Part shown: one piece after another, positions 6,728 through 13,621 of the stretch
Layout: every line of letters begins with the position of its first letter
How positions within the stretch are numbered: the first letter of the stretch is position 1
Assembly: GCA_031411575.1 (NCBI GenBank)
Contig: JANOBJ010000119.1
Span: 1 to 16,554, forward strand
Length of the DNA stretch: 16,554 nucleotides
Direction of reading: 5' to 3'
Origin: JANOBJ01 sp031411575
GTDB taxonomy: Bacteria > Pseudomonadota > Gammaproteobacteria > Burkholderiales > Burkholderiaceae_C
Position numbers and translations under genes: made by a program
The notes under the pieces: generated by a model
The model's input: the letters and a program-made list of their open reading frames with translations, nothing else
Databases searched by the model: none
Told to the model about the DNA's origin: nothing

Positions 6728-8020
6728 TCAGAACCGCGTCATTGGCCAGGCGCTTTCCTTGGTGCGCGGCTTGCGCCGGGGGCGCGCAAACTCATACAGC
6801 TCGAGCGCAGTTGGCTGCTTTTCCGACACCTCGCGGATGGCCGCGCGCGAACTGAAGCGCCGTGCCATACCCGACAGGGTCTCGGCGTCTTCCAGCGTCA
6901 GCGACGCGTCTGACATCTCCGACGCGATGCGCACCACGCCGACCCCCACATCAGCCCGGAACGGCAGCGCCGGGCCGGTGCTCACCTGAACATCGAACGG
7001 TTGCCGCAATTCAGCCGCCAAGCGCAGCCCCAGCGCGCGGATGGTGCGCGGGAACTGGACCGCCGGCACCGCGACAACGAAACACATCGGGTGGTAGATA
7101 CCCACCATGTTGTGCAGGCCGACGATGCTGCGGATGCGCGCGGACAACGCGATCGCCACGTCGTGGTCAATGTCGTAGCCAGCTTCAGCGTTGAGTTCGT
7201 ACAGATTGGGAATGGATACCGCGATCACCGCGCATTCGCGGTTCAGGCGCACGCTGCGGCGCAGCGCGTCGTCCACCAGTTCCAGCAAACCCATGCCCTG
7301 CGGCAGTTTGGTCAGTGGGTCGCGGCCGTCGCCGGGCAGCAGATCATCGCGCAGGCGCCGGTGGCTCGCCGCGCGGTGGTTCACCAGCCAGGTCACCGCC
7401 AGCAGGAACAGCATGGCGAAGGTAGCGGTAAAGATCTGGCTGCTGAGCGGCAAGCCGTCGCGGTTGACCGAATGCGTGTGCAAGCCGGCCACCGCGACCG
7501 CCATCAGACTGCAGGCGGCCACCATGAACCAGGACAACCGGTCACCCAGCATGGCCGCGCGCGTGGCCGCGAGTGTGCCGAGCACCACGCCCACAAAATC
7601 CGCGCCGCCTGAGAGCTTGAAGAGCAGTGCGGTATCGGCCTGTGGCACCGCGAAGGGTGCGATCAGCAGTGCCAACCCGGCCAGCGCCAGCCCGACCGTC
7701 CCCGCGGTCACCACCTGCCGCACCATGCGGTCGCGCCGCTTGACGCCCAGCCAGTTGCCCAGCAGGTAGAGCGACATCGCGCCTGCGAGCGGCCCGAGCC
7801 CGATCTTGATGGCAATCAGCAGCTTGGGGGGCACGCCGGGCCACGAGGCTTCCAGCACACCGTTCATCAGCAACACGTAGCTCCCGCCGGCCAGCAGGAA
7901 CACCATCACCTGCAGCGCCGCTTTGGACCGGGACATGACCACACGGACGAACGCCGACAGCGCCAGCGTGAGAACGCTGCCACCAAAAGCCGCCCAAATG
8001 ATCACCTCGCCCGTTTGCAT
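6728..8020 (-). CDS. Seven-TM membrane protein with degenerate GGDEF domain
   Basis: A 430-residue protein. Seven hydrophobic segments (about 5-28, 35-56, 66-91, 103-125, 135-157, 162-180, 193-214) precede a cytoplasmic GGDEF-like domain beginning RDPLTKLP (233-240), the usual opening of diguanylate cyclase domains. Where the active-site GGDEF should stand, the sequence is YHPMCFVV (HPMCF at 310-314). Cyclase activity is therefore not expected; a sensory, scaffolding or nucleotide-binding role is more likely. The frame extends to 8167, but ATG 8018-8020 fits best: AGGAA lies about ten bases upstream and the membrane region starts immediately. It is divergent from the DUF3034 gene across 187 bases, so the two may share regulation. 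Confidence 0.75.
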   Translation of the reverse strand: MQTGEVIIWAAFGGSVLTLALSAFVRVVMSRSKAALQVMVFLLAGGSYVLLMNGVLEASWPGVPPKLLIAIKIGLGPLAGAMSLYLLGNWLGVKRRDRMVRQVVTAGTVGLALAGLALLIAPFAVPQADTALLFKLSGGADFVGVVLGTLAATRAAMLGDRLSWFMVAACSLMAVAVAGLHTHSVNRDGLPLSSQIFTATFAMLFLLAVTWLVNHRAASHRRLRDDLLPGDGRDPLTKLPQGMGLLELVDDALRRSVRLNRECAVIAVSIPNLYELNAEAGYDIDHDVAIALSARIRSIVGLHNMVGIYHPMCFVVAVPAVQFPRTIRALGLRLAAELRQPFDVQVSTGPALPFRADVGVGVVRIASEMSDASLTLEDAETLSGMARRFSSRAAIREVSEKQPTALELYEFARPRRKPRTKESAWPMTRF

Positions 8021-8061
8021 GTCGGGATTGTTCCTGCAGTTCGCGCCCATGGGGCGAAGCC

Positions 8062-8078
8062 GATGCGCACAGATGCGC
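8062..8078. repeat. Short direct repeat in the divergent regulatory region
   Basis: GATGCGC occurs at 8062-8068 and again at 8072-8078, one helical turn apart, in the 187-base gap between the 7-TM and DUF3034 genes. A weak inverted repeat, ACAGA (8096-8100) with TCTGT (8110-8114), lies nearby. Either could be an activator site; neither matches a factor I recognise. Confidence 0.3.
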
Positions 8079-8160
8079 CAGACCCGAAATACTGCACAGA
8101 ATCGCCGACTCTGTAGCGCCCCGGGGCTGTCCGCGTCGAATCCGCAGGCCGATGGCGCGC

Positions 8161-8190
8161 GTAACAAACGGCTGAACTACGTTTTGTTAC
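8161..8190 (+). promoter_or_regulatory. Leader hairpin/operator before the DUF3034 gene
   Basis: GTAACAAA (8161-8168) pairs with TTTGTTAC (8183-8190). The following CG (8169-8170) also pairs with CG (8180-8181) if T8182 is bulged, leaving a nine-base loop. The right arm ends one base before TAAAAAAGGA, whose AAGGA is the ribosome site for ATG 8208. The position suits either an operator overlapping the promoter or an mRNA stem controlling translation of the plus-strand operon. No T-run supports a terminator reading. Confidence 0.5.
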
Positions 8191-8207
8191 TAAAAAAGGA
8201 CCTCTTG

Positions 8208-9137
8208 ATGATCGCCAAAAACAATGCCCTCGCACTCGCAATAGTGACGATGGCCGCCGCGCTGGGCACCAGCGCCTCCCACGCCGACACCGGCAAGCTG
8301 CTGCTGACCGGCGGCGTCAGCAGCATTGACGGCGCGGCCGGCGGCGGGCTGACGCCCTGGGCCGTGATTGGCAGCAACGCCACGGACGGCGAGATCGGCG
8401 GAACCGCGCACCTGACGCGCGTGACCACCACCGACTATGGGCTCACCATCTACGGCGCAGCGCTGGGCTTTAAGGACCGCTTTGAGCTGTCGGTGGCACG
8501 CCAGGACTTCAACACGGGCATCACCGGCCAACTGCTCGGCGCGCCCGGGCTGCACCTGAAGCAGACCATCGTCGGCGGCAAGCTGCGCGTGGCCGGCGAC
8601 GCCGTGCTGGACAGTGACACGGCGATGCCGCAGATCGCCGTGGGCATCGAGTACAAGACGCTCGACTCGAGCGCGCTGGACCCGACGCTCAGCGCCCTAG
8701 GCGCCCGTCGCGAAGGGGTGGACCTGTATGTCAGCGCGACCAAACTGTTTCTCGCGCCGGGCATTCTGGTCAACGGCACGCTGCGCGCGACCAAGGCCAA
8801 CCAGAATGGCCTGCTGGGCTTTGGCGCCACGCTGGGCGGGGCCAACAACAGCTACCGGCTGCAGCCCGAAATCTCCGTGGCGCTGCTGCTGCGACGCAAT
8901 CTGGCGATCGGCGTCGAATACCGCCGCATGCCCAACAACCTGATGGCGGCCGGCCAGGCGGCAGGGCTTGCCAACGGGCTGCGCGCGCAGGACTGGAAAA
9001 ATATCTTCATCGCCTGGGCGCCGTCTAAAAACCTGTCGCTCACGCTGGCGTATGTCGACCTTGGCAAGATCGTGCCGGCCACCACCAACAACCGCAAACA
9101 GACCGGCGCCTACCTCTCGGCGCAACTGGCGTTCTGA
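8208..9137 (+). CDS. DUF3034 family exported, likely outer-membrane protein
   Basis: A 309-residue protein with a signal peptide (MIAKNNALALAI..., cleavage likely after ASHA, residue 26). The mature protein opens with the DUF3034 hallmark TGKLLLTGGVSSIDGAAGGGLTPW, given here by its key parts LLLTGGV and GGGLTPW. Long alternating hydrophobic and polar stretches follow (LTIYGAALGFKDRFELSVARQ, IAVGIEYKTL), and it ends AYLSAQLAF, the terminal phenylalanine typical of outer-membrane beta-barrels. A barrel or porin-like role is inferred; the family has no established function that I know of. The frame is open to 7923, but ATG 8208 has AAAAGGA at good spacing and starts the signal peptide. First gene of a three-gene plus-strand operon. 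Confidence 0.85.
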   Translation: MIAKNNALALAIVTMAAALGTSASHADTGKLLLTGGVSSIDGAAGGGLTPWAVIGSNATDGEIGGTAHLTRVTTTDYGLTIYGAALGFKDRFELSVARQDFNTGITGQLLGAPGLHLKQTIVGGKLRVAGDAVLDSDTAMPQIAVGIEYKTLDSSALDPTLSALGARREGVDLYVSATKLFLAPGILVNGTLRATKANQNGLLGFGATLGGANNSYRLQPEISVALLLRRNLAIGVEYRRMPNNLMAAGQAAGLANGLRAQDWKNIFIAWAPSKNLSLTLAYVDLGKIVPATTNNRKQTGAYLSAQLAF

Positions 9138-9172
9138 ACGCTGGCCACCCACCCTCACCTTGCAGGAAACCC

Positions 9173-9613
9173 ATGAACAAAACCCTGATCGCCGCCGCAC
9201 TCGTCTGCGCTGGCCTGCTCTCCCCCGCTGTCTTCGCGCAAACGACACCAGCCGCTGACCCGCTGTACCAGACCTTCGGCCAGCAGCCAGGCCTGGTGAA
9301 ACTGATGGACGACTTCATGCTGCGGTTGCTGGCCGATCCGCGCACCGAACCGCACTTCAAACCCGCCAACCAGCAGCGCGTCAAAGAGCAGCTGGTGGAG
9401 CAGCTTTGCCAGATTACCGGCGGGCCATGCGTCTACAAGGGCGCAGACATGAAGACTGCGCACGGCAACCTGGACATCAAGAAGTCCGATTTCAATGCGC
9501 TGGTCGAAGTGCTGCAGCAGGCCATGGACGCGCAGGGCATCGCGTTCTCCGCGCAGAACCAATTGCTCGCGCGGCTGGCACCGATGTACCGTGACGTGAT
9601 CACCGTCAAGTAA
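9173..9613 (+). CDS. Exported group-I-like truncated haemoglobin
   Basis: A 146-residue protein with a signal peptide of about 22 residues (cleavage after AVFA), followed by a truncated globin: LYQTFGQQPGLVKLMDDF, the GG motif (TGGPC, 82-86), proximal histidine H97 (MKTAHGNL) and the final helix LLARLAPMYRDV. Truncated haemoglobins bind haem and react with O2, NO or peroxide. Most are cytoplasmic, so export to the periplasm is notable. The position usually holding the distal B10 tyrosine (FY in the DDFY motif) reads F48-M49. A cysteine pair (C79, C86) could form a disulphide. AGGAAA precedes ATG 9173. It lies 35 bases after the DUF3034 gene and 23 before the cupredoxin gene, clearly one operon. 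Confidence 0.88.
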   Translation: MNKTLIAAALVCAGLLSPAVFAQTTPAADPLYQTFGQQPGLVKLMDDFMLRLLADPRTEPHFKPANQQRVKEQLVEQLCQITGGPCVYKGADMKTAHGNLDIKKSDFNALVEVLQQAMDAQGIAFSAQNQLLARLAPMYRDVITVK

Positions 9614-9636
9614 GTCTCTGACCAACAAGGAAAACC

Positions 9637-10293
9637 ATGCGAAACGCTACTATTTTTATAGCATTAAATGCCCTGTGCACCTGGACCCTGGCCGGAAATC
9701 TTCAGATTTCGGTGCTCGACAAGGAAGGCAAGCCGGTAGCCGACGCGGTCGTCGTCGTCACACCTTCGGCCAGGGTCGAGCCGAAGTCGCCGCTGCCGGC
9801 CCTGGTCACCATCAACCAGGAAAAGATGCGCTTCATTCCTGAAGTCAGCATCGTGCCGGTGGGTGGCAAGCTGCGTCTGGTCAACAACGACCCGTGGGAC
9901 CACCACGTGCGCAGCAGCCCCGCCGGCGCGGGCCAGTTCAGCACTGGCACGGCGGGCTTCGAGATGCGGCTCGAGGGAAAAAGCGACGGCAAGGCGGCCA
10001 AGTCTGCCGACGTCACCCTCGACAAGGTGGGCGCCCTGTCGGCCGCGCTGCTGGGCTGCCATATCCACGGCTCGATGCGCGGTTATGTTTATGTGACCGA
10101 CTCGCCCTGGACCGCCAGGACCGGCGCCGATGGCGTGGCCAGTTTTACCGATCTGCCCGATGGTGCGGCCCGCATCGTGACCTGGCAGGCCGACCAGCTG
10201 GTGGACCTGCCGGCCCAGTCGGTCACTGTTGGCCCGAGCCCAGCGAAAGCGTCGTTCCAGCTGGGTGTGGTGCCGCGGCGGCGCCGGGTCTGA
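9637..10293 (+). CDS. Exported cupredoxin-like protein ('methylamine utilization protein' type)
   Basis: A 218-residue protein with a signal peptide of about 20 residues (cleavage near TLA/GN). After a short beta strand pair (LQISVLDKEGKPVADAVVVV) comes a cupredoxin-like core. NNDPWDHHV supplies the first copper histidine (H89), and GCHIHGSMRGYVYV supplies C141, H144 and M147, an amicyanin-like C-x2-H-x2-M loop with an extra histidine at 142. A C-terminal stretch (TGADGVASFTDLPDG) resembles a carboxypeptidase-regulatory beta-sandwich. Related proteins are often labelled methylamine utilization, but no mau genes are present, so the name should not be read as function. AAGGAAAA precedes ATG 9637. 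The codons of the signal peptide contain a palindromic repeat. Last gene of the operon, 30 bases from the convergent gene. Confidence 0.8.
   Translation: MRNATIFIALNALCTWTLAGNLQISVLDKEGKPVADAVVVVTPSARVEPKSPLPALVTINQEKMRFIPEVSIVPVGGKLRLVNNDPWDHHVRSSPAGAGQFSTGTAGFEMRLEGKSDGKAAKSADVTLDKVGALSAALLGCHIHGSMRGYVYVTDSPWTARTGADGVASFTDLPDGAARIVTWQADQLVDLPAQSVTVGPSPAKASFQLGVVPRRRRV
9646..9662. repeat. Palindromic repeat, copy 2 (in signal-peptide codons)
   Basis: GCTA (9646-9649) and TAGC (9659-9662) flank an AT core. The 17-base element matches the copies at 6126-6144 and 14490-14508 in ends, size and composition, but the inner arm positions are imperfect. It encodes part of the hydrophobic core of the signal peptide of the cupredoxin gene. 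Confidence 0.5.
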
Positions 10294-10323
10294 AGGCCGC
10301 CCAACGGAGAACTCCGCGCGCGG

Positions 10324-11130
10324 TCAGCGGCGCGCCGGCAACTCGAACGTGAGATTGCCCCAGTAGCTGTCCCAGTCGATCCCGGTCGCATCGGTGGCCG
10401 GTGTCATATGCACCAGACTCACCATCCAGCGGCCCGCCCAGGGCAGCGAAAACGTGACGCGGCCTTGCACATCGGTGCGGGCTCGCAAGATGACCAGCTG
10501 GTTGCTGCGCTGGTGCCACGCCTTGGCCAGCGCGCCCGCCAGCGGTTTGCCCTCAAACTGCACCTTGAACGCCACGTCGCCGCCACCGGCCTGCGCGTGC
10601 GGATCGGCCAGCGGCGAAATCTCCAGCCGCTGGCCTGTCTGCGCCGCGTAGCTGGCGTCAGACACGCCGCCCGCGCGCAGCAGCGTCTTGACGTGGCGGC
10701 GGTAGCGCTCGCGGCCCGGCAAGGCAGCCTGGCCTCTGCCTTCGCGCTGCTGGATGACCGACTCCAGCCCTTCTTCGCGCAGGTAGGCGTGAAACTTGTC
10801 GGCTGACAGTTCGATGGTGTTGGGCTGGGTATCGAGCGCAATCAACTGTGCGCCCGGCTGGGCGAAGGCTATCGGCAAGCTGCCCACTGCCGGGCCTTCA
10901 GGCACCTGAGTCTTCAGATCCTGCACGGCGCCTTTGGCATAGTGGCGAAGCGTTGCCACCAGCGGTCGGGAAATGCCCACGGCATCGCCCTGAAAATTCT
11001 CGCCCACGCTGATCGACAGGCGCACCGGACTGTTGAGGGGCGGCGCAAAGCGATCCGGCAGCATCCAGAACTCGTGCGCGGTGGCCGACAAAACCGTCAG
11101 GAATACAGGGGCAAGGAACCACTTTTTCAT
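10324..11130 (-). CDS. DUF4198 family exported protein
   Basis: A 268-residue protein with a compact signal peptide (MKKWFLAPVFLTVLSATA). The A-x-A site at 16-18 predicts cleavage before H19, giving a mature N-terminus HEFWMLPDRF. The rest is beta-rich (VTFSLPWAGRWMVSLVHM near the C-terminus) and fits DUF4198/NikM-like periplasmic proteins, some of which belong to nickel or cobalt uptake systems. An N-terminal histidine suggests copper or other metal binding, as in CopC. The frame extends to 11202, but the signal peptide begins at ATG 11128-11130; the ribosome site is poor. It is third in the minus run, 89 bases after the lipoprotein gene. Confidence 0.78.
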   Translation of the reverse strand: MKKWFLAPVFLTVLSATAHEFWMLPDRFAPPLNSPVRLSISVGENFQGDAVGISRPLVATLRHYAKGAVQDLKTQVPEGPAVGSLPIAFAQPGAQLIALDTQPNTIELSADKFHAYLREEGLESVIQQREGRGQAALPGRERYRRHVKTLLRAGGVSDASYAAQTGQRLEISPLADPHAQAGGGDVAFKVQFEGKPLAGALAKAWHQRSNQLVILRARTDVQGRVTFSLPWAGRWMVSLVHMTPATDATGIDWDSYWGNLTFELPARR

Positions 11131-11219
11131 GCGATTACGGGACGATTCGCGTGCAGCAAACCGTCCCGTCCAGTCTAGGGGCAACACCGGTGCAGATTGC
11201 ACGCGAGTTGCCAGGATAC

Positions 11220-11501
11220 TCAGATACCGCCTGCGGGTCCGCCAGTGTCGTCCACCGCCAGCGGCTTGTTGTCCAGCACCACCGGGTCCCCAGTCTCGGT
11301 GGTGTTGGCCAGCAGGCCGGTCATGAAGGCCAGCAAGGCCTCCACGCTTTCACCGATGCCGGGGGGTGTCACGGGCGGGGTAACCGGTGCACCGGGCGTG
11401 TTGCCGACGACCGGCGACCCACCGCCCCCGCCGCCGCAACCCGCTACCAGCGCCACGGCCATCACGGTCGGCACGAGCCATTTCAGGGATAGATGTTTCA
11501 T
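11220..11501 (-). CDS. Small glycine-rich lipoprotein
   Basis: A 93-residue protein with a type II signal peptide: MKHLSLKWLVPTVMAVALVAGC, lipobox LVAGC with lipidated C22, followed by a run of glycines. The second residue after the cysteine is glycine rather than aspartate, so outer-membrane sorting is expected. A proline/valine linker (PVTPPVTPPG) leads to a short helix (VEALLAFMTGLL) and an acidic tail (GDPVVLDNKPLAVDD). I do not recognise the family. AAGGAGC precedes the ATG, the same sequence as before the DUF4331 gene, whose stop is 21 bases upstream. The two are almost certainly co-transcribed and may work together at the outer membrane. Confidence 0.78.
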   Translation of the reverse strand: MKHLSLKWLVPTVMAVALVAGCGGGGGGSPVVGNTPGAPVTPPVTPPGIGESVEALLAFMTGLLANTTETGDPVVLDNKPLAVDDTGGPAGGI

Positions 11502-11522
11502 GGTTGCTCCTTGGGCCGCCCA

Positions 11523-13154
11523 TCAGTTCGGGCCGGTGCCCGAGTTGGGCGTGTTCAGGTAGGGGAAGGTCGACAGGAAGGGCACGGTCGCCTGGTCCAC
11601 CGCATCATGGATCTTGGCTGAATCCGCACCCAGCGGCACGCTCGATGCCTTGCAGGCCGAGGTCAGGCTGGGCACGCCGGGCACGCCATTCAGGCCGAGC
11701 GAATTGTTGTCACCATTGATGACGCACAAACCGCCGAGCATGGCCACCAGCGCGATGTCCACCACGTCGTCCTTGGGGCGGCGGCCGTTGGGGAAGCCCG
11801 CGAGGTCGGTGGCTTGCGCCAGATTGGCGGTACCGCCGACACGCAGCACTTCACCAGCCACACCCAGACGGTTCTGGTTGGCAAACGGCACCGGCTTAAT
11901 GGCGGTGTTGAGCCGCAGCATCTCCGATGGCGTGGCATTGGCCGGCTTGTTCACGCCGGTGATGCCGGTGAGGAACGTGGTGGCCAGGTCGGTTCGTGGC
12001 AGGTTGGTGGGAGCAATCGCAGCGGCATTGCCGGTCAGCACCAGGCCCAGCAGCGCGGGCAGCGTCGGATTGGTCACGTAGGTCAGGAACTGGCCATCGT
12101 CTTTGGGCGCGGACGCGTTGAACTTGTCCTTGTCCGGCAGGCCGATCACCACTTCATTGACCAGCGGGTTGCCCAGGCGCGAGACCTGCGTCCACGCGCC
12201 GCCGGCTTTCTCGCTCGACTGGTGCCCCGAATCCGGGTTGCCACGCAGCAAACGCGCCTGGCGCAGGCTGGCCGTGGTCCAGCCGCCGATAACCGGCTCG
12301 GTGCCATTGGTCAGGCAGTCCTTGTGTACTTCGAGTGCCAGTGAGGTGGTGTTGAGCTTCTGGATGTAGTGGTTGCCACCGAGCCCTGCGGCGTCGATGT
12401 TCGCCGGGTCGAGCAGGAAGGCGGCAGGCGCGTTCACCAGGTCAAAGATGGTGCCGAGGTTGACGGCAAAGCCTTCCTGGCGCTGGCCCACGAACACCTT
12501 GCCGGTGTTTTTGCCAGCCGGGCAGCCGGGAATGGTCACGGTGTGGATGTGTTTTTGCGCGTAGGCGCCATATGCGGCGGCATTGCCCAGCGTCTTGCTG
12601 CCGATGTAGTCCACCGGCTTCTCGAAGGTGGCGCCACCGCCGGTCTTCACCAGCGGTTGCGAGCCGCCCTTGCGCCGGTCACCGCGCATCATGGTGACGG
12701 TGTAGGTCTCGTTGAGGTTCAGGTTGGGGTCGGTCAGCGCATTGACCGTGCCGGCCTGGATCAGCGGAATGGCGACGCTGGCCGAGCCGATGTTCAGCGC
12801 GACATTGTTGAGCTTGTTCTGGAAGCGGAACTGGAAGGTGATGTCTTCGCGCGCGTCACCGTTGTTGTCCACGTGGATCTCATACAGCGCATTCGGGTCG
12901 AGCGAGAAGTAGTTCGGGCCGCCGTACGGGCCTTGCAGCGGCTGGTAGTTGGCAATCAGCGTCACGTAGTCGGATCGTCCGCCGGTGCCGTCGGCGGCCA
13001 CACCCTCGTAGCTGCGGAACATGTAGAAATCGGTGCCGTCCACCTTGGGGCTGGTCGTGATGAACGGCGCCTCGCGGTGACTGGACGCCATGGCCGCGCC
13101 CGCAGCCACCAGCAGTAAACATCCCTTGGCGAGGGACCCGAGTTTGAATTTCAT
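11523..13154 (-). CDS. DUF4331 family exported protein
   Basis: A 543-residue secreted or periplasmic protein. The signal peptide ends AMA (21-23) and the mature protein starts with the family hallmark SSHREAP, then DGTDFYMF (39-46). Further family-like segments are NHYIQKLNTTSLALEVHKDCL, VVIGLPDKDKFN and, near the end, KDDVVDIALVAMLGG. Several cysteines (in PGCPAG, KDCL, GLCV, SACK) could form disulphides in the periplasm. The family has no biochemical function that I know of. The frame runs to 13211, but ATG 13152-13154 has AAGGAG at eight bases and begins the signal peptide. It heads the minus-strand run; its promoter must lie in 13155-13328, back-to-back with the sigma70 promoter of the next gene. 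Confidence 0.88.
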   Translation of the reverse strand: MKFKLGSLAKGCLLLVAAGAAMASSHREAPFITTSPKVDGTDFYMFRSYEGVAADGTGGRSDYVTLIANYQPLQGPYGGPNYFSLDPNALYEIHVDNNGDAREDITFQFRFQNKLNNVALNIGSASVAIPLIQAGTVNALTDPNLNLNETYTVTMMRGDRRKGGSQPLVKTGGGATFEKPVDYIGSKTLGNAAAYGAYAQKHIHTVTIPGCPAGKNTGKVFVGQRQEGFAVNLGTIFDLVNAPAAFLLDPANIDAAGLGGNHYIQKLNTTSLALEVHKDCLTNGTEPVIGGWTTASLRQARLLRGNPDSGHQSSEKAGGAWTQVSRLGNPLVNEVVIGLPDKDKFNASAPKDDGQFLTYVTNPTLPALLGLVLTGNAAAIAPTNLPRTDLATTFLTGITGVNKPANATPSEMLRLNTAIKPVPFANQNRLGVAGEVLRVGGTANLAQATDLAGFPNGRRPKDDVVDIALVAMLGGLCVINGDNNSLGLNGVPGVPSLTSACKASSVPLGADSAKIHDAVDQATVPFLSTFPYLNTPNSGTGPN

Positions 13155-13264
13155 GATGTGTGCTCCTTGGGTTGATGCAGGTTGTGCTGCGCAAGGCAAT
13201 ACGGCACCCATCGCCTGGCGGATTCAAACTGCAGTAACCCTTTGAAGCGCTCGGACATGCATCG

Positions 13265-13293
13265 TTGACACAGGCTTACACGTAACTTACAGT
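13265..13293 (+). promoter_or_regulatory. Near-consensus sigma70 promoter with internal repeats
   Basis: TTGACA (13265-13270), a 17-base spacer and TACAGT (13288-13293) form a strong -35/-10 pair about 35 bases before ATG 13329. The spacer and -10 contain CTTACA twice (13275-13280 and 13286-13291), 11 bases apart, and interlocking TTAC/GTAA half-sites (TTACACGTAA, 13276-13285). A repressor or activator bound here could also affect the divergent DUF4331 gene. Confidence 0.65.
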
Positions 13294-13328
13294 GGCTTCA
13301 ACACCAGCGATCCGTATCGGGAGCTTTC

Positions 13329-13601
13329 ATGTTGCAGCGCATCACTCTGAAAGAACTCCAGCGCATCAAGCGCTGGCACGTGGCGCACCGCATGGAGCAC
13401 CCGCTGGAATACCAGCTGTGGGACGCGATGCTGACGGTCTGGATGATGGGCTGGGTCGGCTGGTTGCCGGCGTTCGCTTTTGACGCGCTGTGGGCATGGC
13501 CGCTGTGCGCCGTCGGCGTGCTGACGCCCGCGCTCTATGTGGCCTGGCGCCAGCGCGAGCAGCGGCTGGGCCGTCTCAGGTGCGACTGGCTCGCGAGCTG
13601 A
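13329..13601 (+). CDS. Small two-TM inner-membrane protein
   Basis: A 90-residue protein. A basic, helical N-terminus (LKELQRIKRWHVAHRMEHP) leads to a tryptophan-rich hydrophobic segment (about 33-51), a second one (about 55-70), and a basic C-terminal tail (RQREQRLGRL). This predicts two membrane spans with both ends in the cytoplasm. I do not recognise the family. Support comes from the near-consensus promoter just upstream, GGGAG before the ATG, and an end 20 bases before the crotonase start, which suggests co-transcription with it. Confidence 0.65.
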   Translation: MLQRITLKELQRIKRWHVAHRMEHPLEYQLWDAMLTVWMMGWVGWLPAFAFDALWAWPLCAVGVLTPALYVAWRQREQRLGRLRCDWLAS

Positions 13602-13621
13602 GCCAGAGCTACAGTGTGCGC

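Noticed and set aside
9637..10293. A methylamine-utilisation (mau) operon
   Set aside because: Only a cupredoxin-like protein is present; no methylamine dehydrogenase subunits or maturation genes occur in the window.
13200..13300. ECF-sigma promoter (GTAACC-N16-CGAA type) for the DUF4331 run
   Set aside because: GTAACC occurs at 13234-13239, but on the wrong strand and without a -10 at the right distance; the minus strand shows only partial matches.
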